Shown: positions 7,056 to 14,556 of the stretch, one piece after another
Position numbering within the stretch: the first letter of the stretch is position 1
How the letters are laid out: each line of letters begins with the position of its first letter
Source of the DNA: Deltaproteobacteria bacterium
Lineage (GTDB): Bacteria > Desulfobacterota_B > Binatia > UBA9968
Direction of reading: 5' to 3'
Assembly: GCA_016193385.1 (NCBI GenBank)
Contig: JACPSF010000437.1
Span: 1 to 27,256, forward strand
DNA length: 27,256 bases
Made by a program: the position numbers and the translations under genes
The notes under the pieces: generated by a model
What the model saw: only the letters and a program-made list of their open reading frames with translations
Database searches by the model: none
Told to the model about the DNA's origin: nothing

Positions 7056-7200
7056 TTAGGCTGGGTCATTCGATCCGTCCACCTCTTCGAATCCACATCA
7101 CGGCCCGGACCGGATCTCCCTAGCCAGGCATTGCTGTTCAAAGGCGGCAATCTGGAAGGTTGAAAAATTAAGAATCGACAGACCTGACTGCTCGATTCGT
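7056..7200 (+). repeat. structured element, copy C (candidate leader RNA)
   Basis: Stems visible are TGGGT (7062-7066) with ATCCA (7091-7095); an inner TTCGA (7069-7073) with TCGAA (7087-7091) that replaces the GATC/GATC hairpin of copies A and B; GCCCGG (7103-7108) with CCAGGC (7124-7129), one mismatch; ATTGC (7130-7134) with GCAAT (7147-7151); and a perfect AATCGA (7173-7178) with TCGATT (7192-7197). The element ends 9 nt before the AGGAGG ribosome site of the bicupin gene, so it would form almost the whole 5' leader of that mRNA. Confidence 0.7.
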
Positions 7201-7224
7201 TTTCGTTAGAGGAGGATTTTAACC

Positions 7225-8385
7225 GTGGTCATGCTAGGCACCGACATGAAGGTCGCAGAGACCCCCAAAGATGGTCTTAAAGACTTTGCGAAAGCCGACC
7301 CCTACGCGGAATGGCTGAGGAAGGAAGGCGTGAAAGTCTATGAGGGGTTCTACTTTCCGAGCTTAGCGAAGGTCGAGCTGGGACCGTGGGACCGTAAGGG
7401 GGGTAACGGCGCAGTCATCCACATTGCCAACCGCCACATGCCCAACGATTGTCACGTCGTCGAGATCAAGCCTGGGGGCAAGTCGGAGCCGGAGCACCAT
7501 CTGTACGAGCTTACGATCTATGTAGTTTCGGGCCGCGGCGCAACGACGATCTGGCAAGATGAGAAGCGCAAGAATAGCTTTGAGTGGCAGGCCGGAAGCC
7601 TCTTTTCCATTCCGCTTAACACGTGGTACCAAAACTTCAACGGCAGCGGCAACGAGCCTGTCCGCTACATCGCCGTAACCAACGCGCCTCCCATGATGCG
7701 CCTCTTCGGGGACAACGAATTCATATTCAACTGCGATTTCATATTCCGCGGCCGTTATTCGGGCGAGGAGGACTACTTCAGCGGCAAGGGCAAGCTCTTC
7801 AAGCGACGGATCTGGGAGTCTAACTTCATCGCCAACGCGCCGGACATGCTGTTGTATGGATGGAAGGAGCGGGGCGCCGGCGGCGTCAATGCCATGCTGG
7901 AGATGGCCAACAACAACACGAAGAGCCACATCTCCGAGTTCCCCGTAGGCACCTACAAGAAGGGCCACCGCCATGGCCCGGGCCCCCACCTGGTGCTACT
8001 CAGCGGCACCGCCGGCTACTCCCTGCTCTGGACCAAGGAAGACCGCTCCGACATGATCAAGTGCGACTGGCACGTCGGATCCATGGTCATCGTTCCCAGT
8101 GACAACTGCTACCACCAACACTTCAACTCCGGGAGCACTCGGGCCCGTTACCTGGCCCTTCGGCCGGGCGATATGGGCCTCAAAACCCCCAAGGGCGGTG
8201 GCGGGGAGGGCGCCGACCGAAGCCTCAAGGAGGGCGGCTGGCAGATCGAGTACGAGGACGAAGACCGCGAGATCCACGAGATCTTCGAGAAGGAGCTCGC
8301 GGCCAGTGCCGCGACGTGCAAAATGAAGGCATTCGTCCCCTGGTGCACCGGCGAGGTTGGACCGACGAGCGAGCGAGACACCTAG
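7225..8385 (+). CDS. bicupin protein, probable metal-dependent oxygenase or isomerase
   Basis: The 386-residue product has two cupin domains, about residues 75-165 and 230-315. The first carries HHLYELTIYVVSGRG and SIPLNTWYQNFN. The second carries KKGHRHGPGPHLVLLSGTAG and VPSDNCYHQHFNSG. These supply the His-rich cupin motifs GxHxH-like and Gx5PxGx2H-like that hold Fe or Mn. The layout resembles gentisate 1,2-dioxygenase-type bicupins, but key motifs are only approximate and the substrate is unknown. The GTG at 7225 is used because AGAGGAGG lies 10 nt upstream; the ATG at 7231 is too far from it. The gene is downstream of promoter and structured element C and has no operon partner within 200 nt. 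Confidence 0.8.
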   Translation: MVMLGTDMKVAETPKDGLKDFAKADPYAEWLRKEGVKVYEGFYFPSLAKVELGPWDRKGGNGAVIHIANRHMPNDCHVVEIKPGGKSEPEHHLYELTIYVVSGRGATTIWQDEKRKNSFEWQAGSLFSIPLNTWYQNFNGSGNEPVRYIAVTNAPPMMRLFGDNEFIFNCDFIFRGRYSGEEDYFSGKGKLFKRRIWESNFIANAPDMLLYGWKERGAGGVNAMLEMANNNTKSHISEFPVGTYKKGHRHGPGPHLVLLSGTAGYSLLWTKEDRSDMIKCDWHVGSMVIVPSDNCYHQHFNSGSTRARYLALRPGDMGLKTPKGGGGEGADRSLKEGGWQIEYEDEDREIHEIFEKELAASAATCKMKAFVPWCTGEVGPTSERDT

Positions 8386-8590
8386 AAAGGGCGTTCAACT
8401 CATCCCATTTTTCCGGAGTCCCCGCGGCTTGTCGTGACGTTGGCGTTCTCGAACAGGTCTTCGGCGTACCAGCTCGATATTTTGTCGTGACTCCCCAAGT
8501 GCTTGACACCGACCGGGAAGTCGCCCCGCTCTGAAACGTGCCGAAGCACACGGAGTTTCGGATATGAGCAAACCTTGAAGGAGTTGGCTT

Positions 8591-9391
8591 ATGACGGCGA
8601 AAGACATCACGTTAGACCTTGTCATCCGCTACGGATTCCAAGTCCTGGGGGCGATCGTCATTCTCGCCATCGGTCTCATCCTGGCCCGGTCGATCGGGAA
8701 ATTCACCGATCGAAGACTCCAGTCGCACGTCAAAGAGCCCCTGATGCGCCTGCTGATGGTGCGGGCGGTCCGGATACTGGTTGTTTTGCTTACGCTCTTG
8801 GTGGCGCTGGACAAGTTTGGTTTCCAGGTCGCTCCACTGGTCGCCGCGGTCGGCGTCGCCGGTGTCGGCGTGGGGTTCGCTTTTCAGGGCGTGCTCGGCA
8901 ACGTCATCGCCGGACTCTCGATCATTTTTACCAAGCCGTATCGGGTCGGTGAATATATCGAACTGCTCAGCGTTCACGGACAAGTGGTCACCATTGAGCT
9001 TTTCTCGACGACTCTGCTGCAGAGCGATCAGTCCCGCGTGATCATTCCCAACCGCAAAATCGTCGGCGAAATTCTCCATAACTACGGCACCGTGCGGCAA
9101 CTTCAACTGAAAGTCGGCGTGGCCTACGGCGCCAATCTCAACGAAGCGCTCGCGGTTGCCAGGGAGGTGGTCGCGGCCAACCCTCGCGTATTAAGAGAAC
9201 CGGCCCCAGTGATCGGCATTGACGACCTTGCCGATTCCTCGGTTATGCTCTCGGTCCAACCCTGGGTCGCAGTCGAAGTGATGGCGATGGCTAAAGCGGA
9301 GATATACCAAGCCATCGTCGAACGGTTTCAGTCGCGCAAGATCGACATCCCCTTCCCCCAGAGGGAAGTCCGGCTGCTGGGATCCTCGTAA
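8591..9391 (+). CDS. MscS-family mechanosensitive ion channel
   Basis: The 266-residue protein has the minimal MscS layout: two membrane helices (about 15-33 and 60-76) and the pore-lining third helix, Gly/Ala-rich, VGVAGVGVGFAFQGVLGNVI (starting near 87). The beta-domain with RVGEYIELLSVHGQV and IIPNRKIV follows, then an alpha-beta C-terminal domain. It opens under membrane tension and releases solutes during osmotic downshift. AAGGAG (8578-8583) sits 7 nt before the ATG. The size is close to the small-conductance channel of E. coli (286 residues). It may be cotranscribed with the AsmA-like gene that begins 69 nt downstream. Confidence 0.92.
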   Translation: MTAKDITLDLVIRYGFQVLGAIVILAIGLILARSIGKFTDRRLQSHVKEPLMRLLMVRAVRILVVLLTLLVALDKFGFQVAPLVAAVGVAGVGVGFAFQGVLGNVIAGLSIIFTKPYRVGEYIELLSVHGQVVTIELFSTTLLQSDQSRVIIPNRKIVGEILHNYGTVRQLQLKVGVAYGANLNEALAVAREVVAANPRVLREPAPVIGIDDLADSSVMLSVQPWVAVEVMAMAKAEIYQAIVERFQSRKIDIPFPQREVRLLGSS

Positions 9392-9460
9392 GGGGCTCAA
9401 TGGCCGAGCCGCGAGTGTTGATGTCACAAGTAAGACTTTCCCGATCAATGGAGGTGCCAA

Positions 9461-10222
9461 ATGAAACGGTGGCTTTACATCGGCGGAGCTTTCTTGATTC
9501 TCGCCCTGATCGTTTTCTACTTCCTCTATTCCTCGCTCGACTCTATCGTCAAGGCGGCAGTGGAAAAGTACGGCTCCGAGATCACTCAAGCCGCAGTCAG
9601 GCTAAACAGCGTTAAAATCGAGCTCGCCTCGGGGAAAGGGTCGCTGCGGGGATTAACCGTGGGGAATCCGGCCGGTTTTAAAACTGATAGGGCTTTCAGT
9701 CTCGGAGAAATCAGCGTCCAACTCGATGCTGCAAGCGTTATGAAGGATACCGTGATCATCAAGGAAATTTCCATTTCCGCGCCTGAAGTGACCTATGAGT
9801 TCGGGCTCAAAGGGAGCAACATCGACGCGTTGAAGCGCAACGTCGACACGTACGTCGCTCGGGAAAAAAAGCAATCCGGTAAAGCCGCGAGCCCGAAAGA
9901 CGAAGGCCAGGAAGGAAAAAAGCTCGTCGTCGAGCATCTTTATGTCCGCAACGGTAAAGTCAACATAACCGCAACGGAGATCCAGGGTAAAACCGCCAGG
10001 GTTTCGCTCCCCGATATTCATCTCGCGGATATCGGAAAAAAGTCCGGCGGAGCCACGGCGGGCGAGCTTGCCGAGCAGGTTCTCGCCGCGATGGGTCGAG
10101 GAGCCGCAAACGCAGCAGTTTCCAGCGAGATCGGGAAAATGATCGGCTCCGCGAAGCTGGGGATTATCGGAGAGAAGGCAAAGGAAGGAGGCGGTGCCCT
10201 GCAAAAGCTCTTCGGCAAATAA
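9461..10222 (+). CDS. AsmA-like envelope protein
   Basis: The 253-residue product has one N-terminal membrane anchor (about 4-24). It then has the pattern YGSEITQAAVRLNSVKIELA followed by GKGSLRGLTVGNPAGFKTDRA, typical of AsmA / DUF748-like proteins in which beta-rich repeats lie in the periplasm. Such proteins are involved in outer-membrane assembly and lipid transport between membranes. The middle (about residues 130-150) is Lys-rich and low-complexity. A GGAGG site precedes the ATG by about 6 nt. The protein is much shorter than E. coli AsmA and resembles the short single-domain forms. Its presence supports a diderm cell envelope. Confidence 0.7.
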   Translation: MKRWLYIGGAFLILALIVFYFLYSSLDSIVKAAVEKYGSEITQAAVRLNSVKIELASGKGSLRGLTVGNPAGFKTDRAFSLGEISVQLDAASVMKDTVIIKEISISAPEVTYEFGLKGSNIDALKRNVDTYVAREKKQSGKAASPKDEGQEGKKLVVEHLYVRNGKVNITATEIQGKTARVSLPDIHLADIGKKSGGATAGELAEQVLAAMGRGAANAAVSSEIGKMIGSAKLGIIGEKAKEGGGALQKLFGK

Positions 10223-10287
10223 CCGGCCGGCCAGGCTGTTTACGGGAAACCCTCCAGAAAGCTTGTCGCGATCGAAGGAGTCTAGCT

Positions 10288-10920
10288 GTGCCGCATCCTG
10301 CTCAACCAGACGATACGTTCTCACCGGTTGTTTCCGAAGAAGATCGACCACCGTCAGGGCAATTGGAAGACATCTGGGGGCTGTGCCTTTCTGGGGGCGG
10401 GTACCGCGCAATGCTCCTTCATTTGGGCGTCCTCTGGCGCCTGAACGAGGCCGGCTACTTACGACGTCTAGATGCACTGGTTGTAACGCACGAACACTGG
10501 GATCATATCTCGGGCTTCTTGCAGGCTGAAGAGATCTTTAACCAGCTCAAGGTCTCAGAGGTGTGGCTGGCCTGGACCGAGAATCCTAAGGACGATCTTG
10601 CGAAGGAGTTAGGCAAACGGAAGGCCAGGGCGCTACGAGCGATCATGGCGGCGGCGAGGGCCGAGGGTCGGGCATGGAGGGATAGTGACCCTGACCGTGA
10701 TCGAGGGGCTGGGCACGGGACAAGAAGCGGGAAGAGACGGTCCCTAGACGCTGGGGGAACGCGAAGGCCTGGAAAGGCGACTAAACTTCCGCTGGTAGAT
10801 CTTTACTGCTTGACTGTGCTTCTCGAAAGAAACGGAAAAAAAATGGGAGCCATCGTTTTTGGAGACAAAGTAAAGATAAGGGGCCGAGACAGGATACAGA
10901 GCAGCTTGGAGCGACGCTAG
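10288..10920 (+). pseudogene. chimeric ORF: patatin N-terminus joined to a metallo-beta-lactamase fragment
   Basis: A GTG start at 10288 follows an AAGGAG site. Residues about 28-60 read LEDIWGLCLSGGGYRAMLLH then LGVLWRLNEAGYL, the oxyanion-hole region of patatin-like phospholipases; the Gly-x-Ser-x-Gly nucleophile motif that should follow is missing. From residue about 62 the frame reads ALVVTHEHWDHISGFLQAEE, the zinc-binding HxHxDH motif of metallo-beta-lactamase-fold hydrolases. That domain is also incomplete, lacking everything upstream and most of its C-terminal half. After about residue 125 the sequence becomes Arg/Asp/Gly-rich and unlike either family. The 3' end overlaps mltG on the opposite strand. 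I read it as a deletion scar that fused remnants of two genes in frame. A functional product is unlikely. Confidence 0.72.
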
Positions 10921-11838
10921 GCCCGGATTGCAAATGGGCGAGGGAGGAAGTCCTTGAGTCAAGTAGGTATTGTAAGGTGTCTTGGTCCGCAGATGCTCGC
11001 GGGTTAGATTGCCGGAGAAATTCTCGAGACCATAGATCACCGTGGGATCGCTCTGCAGAGGCATCCGCCGTTTAAGACGGTTATGAAAGACCGCGGAGAC
11101 CAAAGGACGCTCGCTGTCCCTGCCGGTCTCTTTCTCAACGAGCGACGCGAGTATCACCACCTCATCTCTGGTCAGTCCCAATTCCCGACCCCGCACCTCC
11201 ATCGCGTCCGTAAAGACCCGATCAAACTGATTCACCATGATTTGGAGAATGTCCATCTCGCTGGCTCCACGGGGAAAATAATAAGTCTCGGGAAAGAGAT
11301 ATCCCTCGACCCCCGTGCCCCGAAGCCCAAACCAAGAAAGGTCCTCCGGGTTGCTGGCCTGGGCCAGGAACCGCTCCTTCTCCACCAGCCCGTTCCGCTC
11401 TAACAGCTCAGCAACCTGTTTGACCGTGAGCCCCTCCGGAATGGTCACGCGATCAAAGGCTCCCTTTCCAAGCACCAGTCGGTTCAGGACCTCGCGCGCT
11501 GAAACAGGGAGTTCGAAGCGGTAGAGACCCGATTTTAACTTCCGATCTAAACCCCACAGACGGGCCCAGAGCGTGAAGACGATTTTGTTGGAGATGACGC
11601 CGTCATCGCTCAGCTTGTGTGCAACGCGGGGAAACGGTTCGCCTACTCTCACCTCAACTCCCGCCACCTTCCCTTCTGCGCCATAGGGGATGGAGATGGC
11701 GGAATAGAAGAAAGCGCATGCCAGAAGCAGGAATAAGAGCAAAAGAAGACGGAGTCCGGAGGAAGCCGAACTGATCGGGCATCTGACGGTCGAGACCGAA
11801 CCCGCGTGTGAAGCGTGCATCACTCTTGCGTGGCTCAT
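10744..11838 (-). CDS. mltG: endolytic murein transglycosylase MltG (YceG-like)
   Basis: The 364-residue protein has one N-terminal membrane helix (about 29-46). A LysM-like segment with PEGLTVKQVAELLE (134-147) comes next, then the catalytic domain. The family motifs EGYLFPETYYFP (178-189) and ASLVEKETG (231-239) are present, with the catalytic Glu expected at 235. QSDPTVIYGL, TPYNTYLTQGLPPSPICNPG and YFVSKNDGSHFFS follow as in the YceG family. MltG cuts nascent glycan strands and helps set their length. The ATG at 11838 has AAGGA about 8 nt upstream. Two tight palindromes lie in its leader: TCCCTG-aaa-CAGGGA (11852-11866) and GGATT-cca-AATCC. Its 3' end overlaps the chimeric ORF on the other strand. 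Confidence 0.92.
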   Translation of the reverse strand: MSHARVMHASHAGSVSTVRCPISSASSGLRLLLLLFLLLACAFFYSAISIPYGAEGKVAGVEVRVGEPFPRVAHKLSDDGVISNKIVFTLWARLWGLDRKLKSGLYRFELPVSAREVLNRLVLGKGAFDRVTIPEGLTVKQVAELLERNGLVEKERFLAQASNPEDLSWFGLRGTGVEGYLFPETYYFPRGASEMDILQIMVNQFDRVFTDAMEVRGRELGLTRDEVVILASLVEKETGRDSERPLVSAVFHNRLKRRMPLQSDPTVIYGLENFSGNLTREHLRTKTPYNTYLTQGLPPSPICNPGLASLQAALYPVSAPYLYFVSKNDGSHFFSVSFEKHSQAVKIYQRKFSRLSRPSRSPSV

Positions 11839-12101
11839 AGGTTGTCCTTGGTCCCTGAAACAGGGATTCCAAATCCTGAGATCTTACCTGCAAGTCCCGT
11901 GCCACTAAGGCTTCATATGCATGTGACAAGTTGCTAAGTGCCGATTTTTTCGTTCAATTAAGACTCTAGCCTTCTAGGGACAATAGCCAAAAGCTGGATA
12001 AAAATGACAAAAACCGGATTAGACCGAAGGGTCGTTCAGTCAAATCCTCGGCTTCAATCGATTTCCAGGATTAGACCATGCGGGTCAAGGTTGAGAGGGA
12101 C

Positions 12102-12145
12102 TCCTGGGGTCTACCATAGATATGCCTAATTGACCTTTTCGCGGA
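12102..12145 (+). repeat. TCCTGGGGTCT repeat, copy 2
   Basis: TCCTGGGGTCT (12102-12112) is followed by ACCATAGATATGCCTAATTG, which parallels the continuation ACCGTAGGCATTCGTATTG of the copy at 3960. Both then have AC, a T-rich stretch and CG. Confidence 0.6.
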
Positions 12146-12182
12146 TGCTTCTTTGCCCTTGGCTGCATCCTTAAATCTTCTC

Positions 12183-12283
12183 ACCCTTTTCACAAACCAA
12201 AAAAGGCCCGCCTAGAGAGCGCCATTCCAAGCTGTGATATAGAACCGTAGATGTGACCGGATCGCGGGCCCCAGCCGAAGTTA
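12183..12283 (-). repeat. structured element, copy D (minus strand, terminator-like)
   Basis: Read on the minus strand, this copy begins CTTCGGCTGGGG and continues GATCCGGTCACATCT, matching copies A and B. It then keeps the stems GCTTG / CGGGC (plus-strand 12228-12232 and 12206-12210) and a perfect CCTTTT / AAAAGG (plus-strand 12201-12206 and 12185-12190, 10-nt loop). The CGGGC arm is followed by CTTTTTT, so this copy also resembles an intrinsic terminator. No clean promoter precedes it on the minus strand, unlike copies A to C. The next gene on that strand is mltG, about 345 nt away. Confidence 0.55.
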
Positions 12284-12318
12284 GTTTCCTGTCTTGGGTT
12301 TCGGGCTTTAAGTCGAAT

Positions 12319-12347
12319 TTGACAGAACGAATCCATCGTGCTTAATG
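12319..12347 (+). promoter_or_regulatory. candidate promoter of the beta-propeller gene
   Basis: A perfect TTGACA (12319-12324) is followed after 17 nt by TTAATG (12342-12347). The start would fall near 12354, about 30 nt before the ATG at 12386. Confidence 0.45.
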
Positions 12348-12385
12348 TGGCCGGCGAGAAAAGCGCAAGGGGGCAAAGGAGCGAG

Positions 12386-13621
12386 ATGGCGAAAGCCGCA
12401 GTTGCATCCTCGTATCAGGGGCACAACATCGATCTTGTCGCCTACCACGACCTGGGGGGCAGGCCCGCCTTCAAGCTGGCGCTGCAGGAAGTCGAGGGCC
12501 GATGGTATCTCTACATGGGTCATCTCTGGCACCGGGGATGGACAATCCTCGATGTCACCGATCCGACCGCGCCCAAACTAGTCGCCTTCATCCCCGGCCC
12601 GGAAAACAGCTGGACTATCCAGGTCCAGGTGGCCGAGGAAAAAATGATTACCGCGCGCGAGCGGATCGCGCCGGGATGGGGCGGAGCCGAAGGCAAGGGC
12701 TTCTCCGAGGGCTTCCTCACCTGGGATGTCAGCGAGCCGACAAAGCCAAGACAACTGGGCCAGTACAAAACCAACAGCACGGGAACACACCGAAACTTCT
12801 ACGACGGCGGGACTCTGGTCCATGTGGCCGGCGGCGCCCCGGGCTTCGAGCGGAAGATCTATCAGATCGTCGACATTTCCGATCCCACGAGGCCGCGACA
12901 GATCTCGCGCTTCTGGCTCCCCGAGCAGGAAGAAGGGAAAAATCCCGACGGCGGTTGGTATTCCCTCCACGGACCTCCGCACGTGGAGGGCAAGCGCGCC
13001 TATCTCTCTTACGGCGCGGGAGGGGCGATCATTCTGGATATCTCAGACCTGACTCGGCCCCGTCTGGTAAGCCAGCTCCGATTTCGCGGCATCTCCGACC
13101 ACCACGGCATCCACACTTTTATTCCGCTCCCGCGGCGCGGCCTGGCCCTGGTCAACGACGAGGCCATCAACGAGGACGGTGACGAAGATCTAAACGTGGC
13201 GGGAATCGTGGATCTCAAGGAAGAACAAAAGCCGCGTCTCCTCTCGCTTTTCCCCCAACCGCTTCCTCCGCCCAACGCCGGACTCAAAAACTTCTTTAAA
13301 AAGGGGGGACGCTTTGGGCCGCACAATCAGCATCATCCGAATCACCAGCCCTGTCTCGAAGACCGCGATGACATCGCCTACCTCACCTACTTCAACGCCG
13401 GACTCAGGGTCTACGACATCCGCGATCCCAGAACACCCAAAGAGATCGCCTATTTTATCCCGCCCGATCCAAAAGAGAGGATCGGAACCAGGCCGAGCCG
13501 GTTAGTCGCCCAAACTGAGGACGTGCTGGTGGATCGGCGGGGTTACATCTTCATCAGCCAGAAGAATCAAGGACTCTACGTCTTGCGTCTCAAAGAGATT
13601 TGGCCGTACGCCGCGGCTTGA
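12386..13621 (+). CDS. LVIVD-repeat beta-propeller protein
   Basis: The 411-residue product contains at least five copies of a blade motif of the LVIVD type: ILDVTDPTAPKLVAF, TWDVSEPTKPRQLGQY, IVDISDPTRPRQISRF, ILDISDLTRPRLVSQL and VYDIRDPRTPKEIAYF. Such repeats build beta-propellers in surface or cytoplasmic proteins whose ligands are mostly unknown. Histidine-rich segments (SDHHGIHTF and GPHNQHHPNHQ) lie between blades and could bind metal. No signal peptide is visible from the chosen start. ATG 12386 is preferred because AAAGGAG (12375-12381) lies just upstream; the frame extends to a GTG at 12338 without such a site. Confidence 0.8.
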   Translation: MAKAAVASSYQGHNIDLVAYHDLGGRPAFKLALQEVEGRWYLYMGHLWHRGWTILDVTDPTAPKLVAFIPGPENSWTIQVQVAEEKMITARERIAPGWGGAEGKGFSEGFLTWDVSEPTKPRQLGQYKTNSTGTHRNFYDGGTLVHVAGGAPGFERKIYQIVDISDPTRPRQISRFWLPEQEEGKNPDGGWYSLHGPPHVEGKRAYLSYGAGGAIILDISDLTRPRLVSQLRFRGISDHHGIHTFIPLPRRGLALVNDEAINEDGDEDLNVAGIVDLKEEQKPRLLSLFPQPLPPPNAGLKNFFKKGGRFGPHNQHHPNHQPCLEDRDDIAYLTYFNAGLRVYDIRDPRTPKEIAYFIPPDPKERIGTRPSRLVAQTEDVLVDRRGYIFISQKNQGLYVLRLKEIWPYAAA

Positions 13622-13731
13622 TCGAATCGCGCTGATAACATCGGCGCCTCTTCAAGCCGCACGATTGCCGTAACGAGAGCCCACCGACATTCGGGGCGCC
13701 GCGACCCGGGAGATAGCAAGACGTTTTTCGG

Positions 13732-14517
13732 CTAGACCAACGAGTATGCCAGGACTGCCGGCTCGGCCTGAAAGTATGCCGCCCGGAACGACTCGAGATC
13801 CGCGAACGAAGACTTTGGCAATCGCTTGCACGGAAGCTGCACTTTCAACCCACGCCCGTCAAACGGAAAGGGCTCAAACGACACCTCTTTTGCGTTGAGC
13901 GGCTTCATCGTGATGCGGACTCCCTTGGCATTCGGCGAATAGTCGACGGGAACCGGCTCGATGTGCTCGTCGTACGGCTCTTGACAGCAGAAATAGAGCC
14001 CCAATAGATCCCATACCTGCAACAGATGGTAGTTGACCCAGATCGAATCCTGAGCGACCGCCGCCCGCTGTCGCTCCTGCCAGGCCTCGTTGCGATTGAT
14101 GAATTCCTGGATCTCGGGACGAACGCCTTGCGGGTTGTACCTCATTCCCGGGTGCGCGATTTTTCCGTACCGTCCCTTCCAAAGCCCCGTGCGATGCATA
14201 CCCACGAGCAGGCCGGAGTACGAATCGACACCGCTCAGCCAATCGATACACCATTGATAGCTGTCCAGCTGGTTTTGAGTAAACGGGGTCTGGCGAAATT
14301 CGTAGGGCTCCCCGGTGTTGGTGTCCAGGAGAGGATTTGTTTCGTAGCGCAGCCAGCCGAAATCGTGATAGGTCGCGGCTCGCGCGACCGATTCATAAGG
14401 CTCGGGCCTGGCAAAGTCTTTGTTCCCCCAGTGAGCTCCGAGTTGGCCGACGAAGCGGGAATGATCCGTCTGGTTGATCAAAATCAGCTCGCCATTGGAC
14501 TGTTTTCTCACGAACAT
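13732..14517 (-). CDS. DUF3891 family protein
   Basis: The 261-residue product matches the DUF3891 pattern: an N-terminal LINQTDHSRFVGQLGAHWGN (about 12-31), YHDFGW (about 50-55), and a region ending DLLGLYFCCQ that is typical of the family. The conserved HD-like residues suggest a metal-dependent domain, but no reaction is known for the family. AAGGAGGAG lies about 9 nt before the ATG. It is the last gene of the leftward catabolic block, 40 nt after the alcohol dehydrogenase, so it is probably cotranscribed with the Rieske dioxygenase genes. A link to that pathway is inference. Confidence 0.8.
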   Translation of the reverse strand: MFVRKQSNGELILINQTDHSRFVGQLGAHWGNKDFARPEPYESVARAATYHDFGWLRYETNPLLDTNTGEPYEFRQTPFTQNQLDSYQWCIDWLSGVDSYSGLLVGMHRTGLWKGRYGKIAHPGMRYNPQGVRPEIQEFINRNEAWQERQRAAVAQDSIWVNYHLLQVWDLLGLYFCCQEPYDEHIEPVPVDYSPNAKGVRITMKPLNAKEVSFEPFPFDGRGLKVQLPCKRLPKSSFADLESFRAAYFQAEPAVLAYSLV

Positions 14518-14556
14518 GACCGGTCTCCTCCTTACGCCGTAAAAAACTCGGACGGC

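Larger units (their letters stand above)
11839..12385. other. gene-free divergent intergenic region with repeats
   Basis: No coding sequence is credible. Holds, from left: the palindromic mltG leader, a direct repeat GGATTAGACC (12016-12025 and 12068-12077, period 52), the second copy of the TCCTGGGGTCT repeat, structured element D on the minus strand, and a promoter facing the beta-propeller gene. Confidence 0.5.

Noticed and set aside
9653..10477. Open frame of 274 codons on the minus strand
   Set aside because: Antisense to the AsmA-like gene and the chimeric ORF, with no domain or ribosome site.
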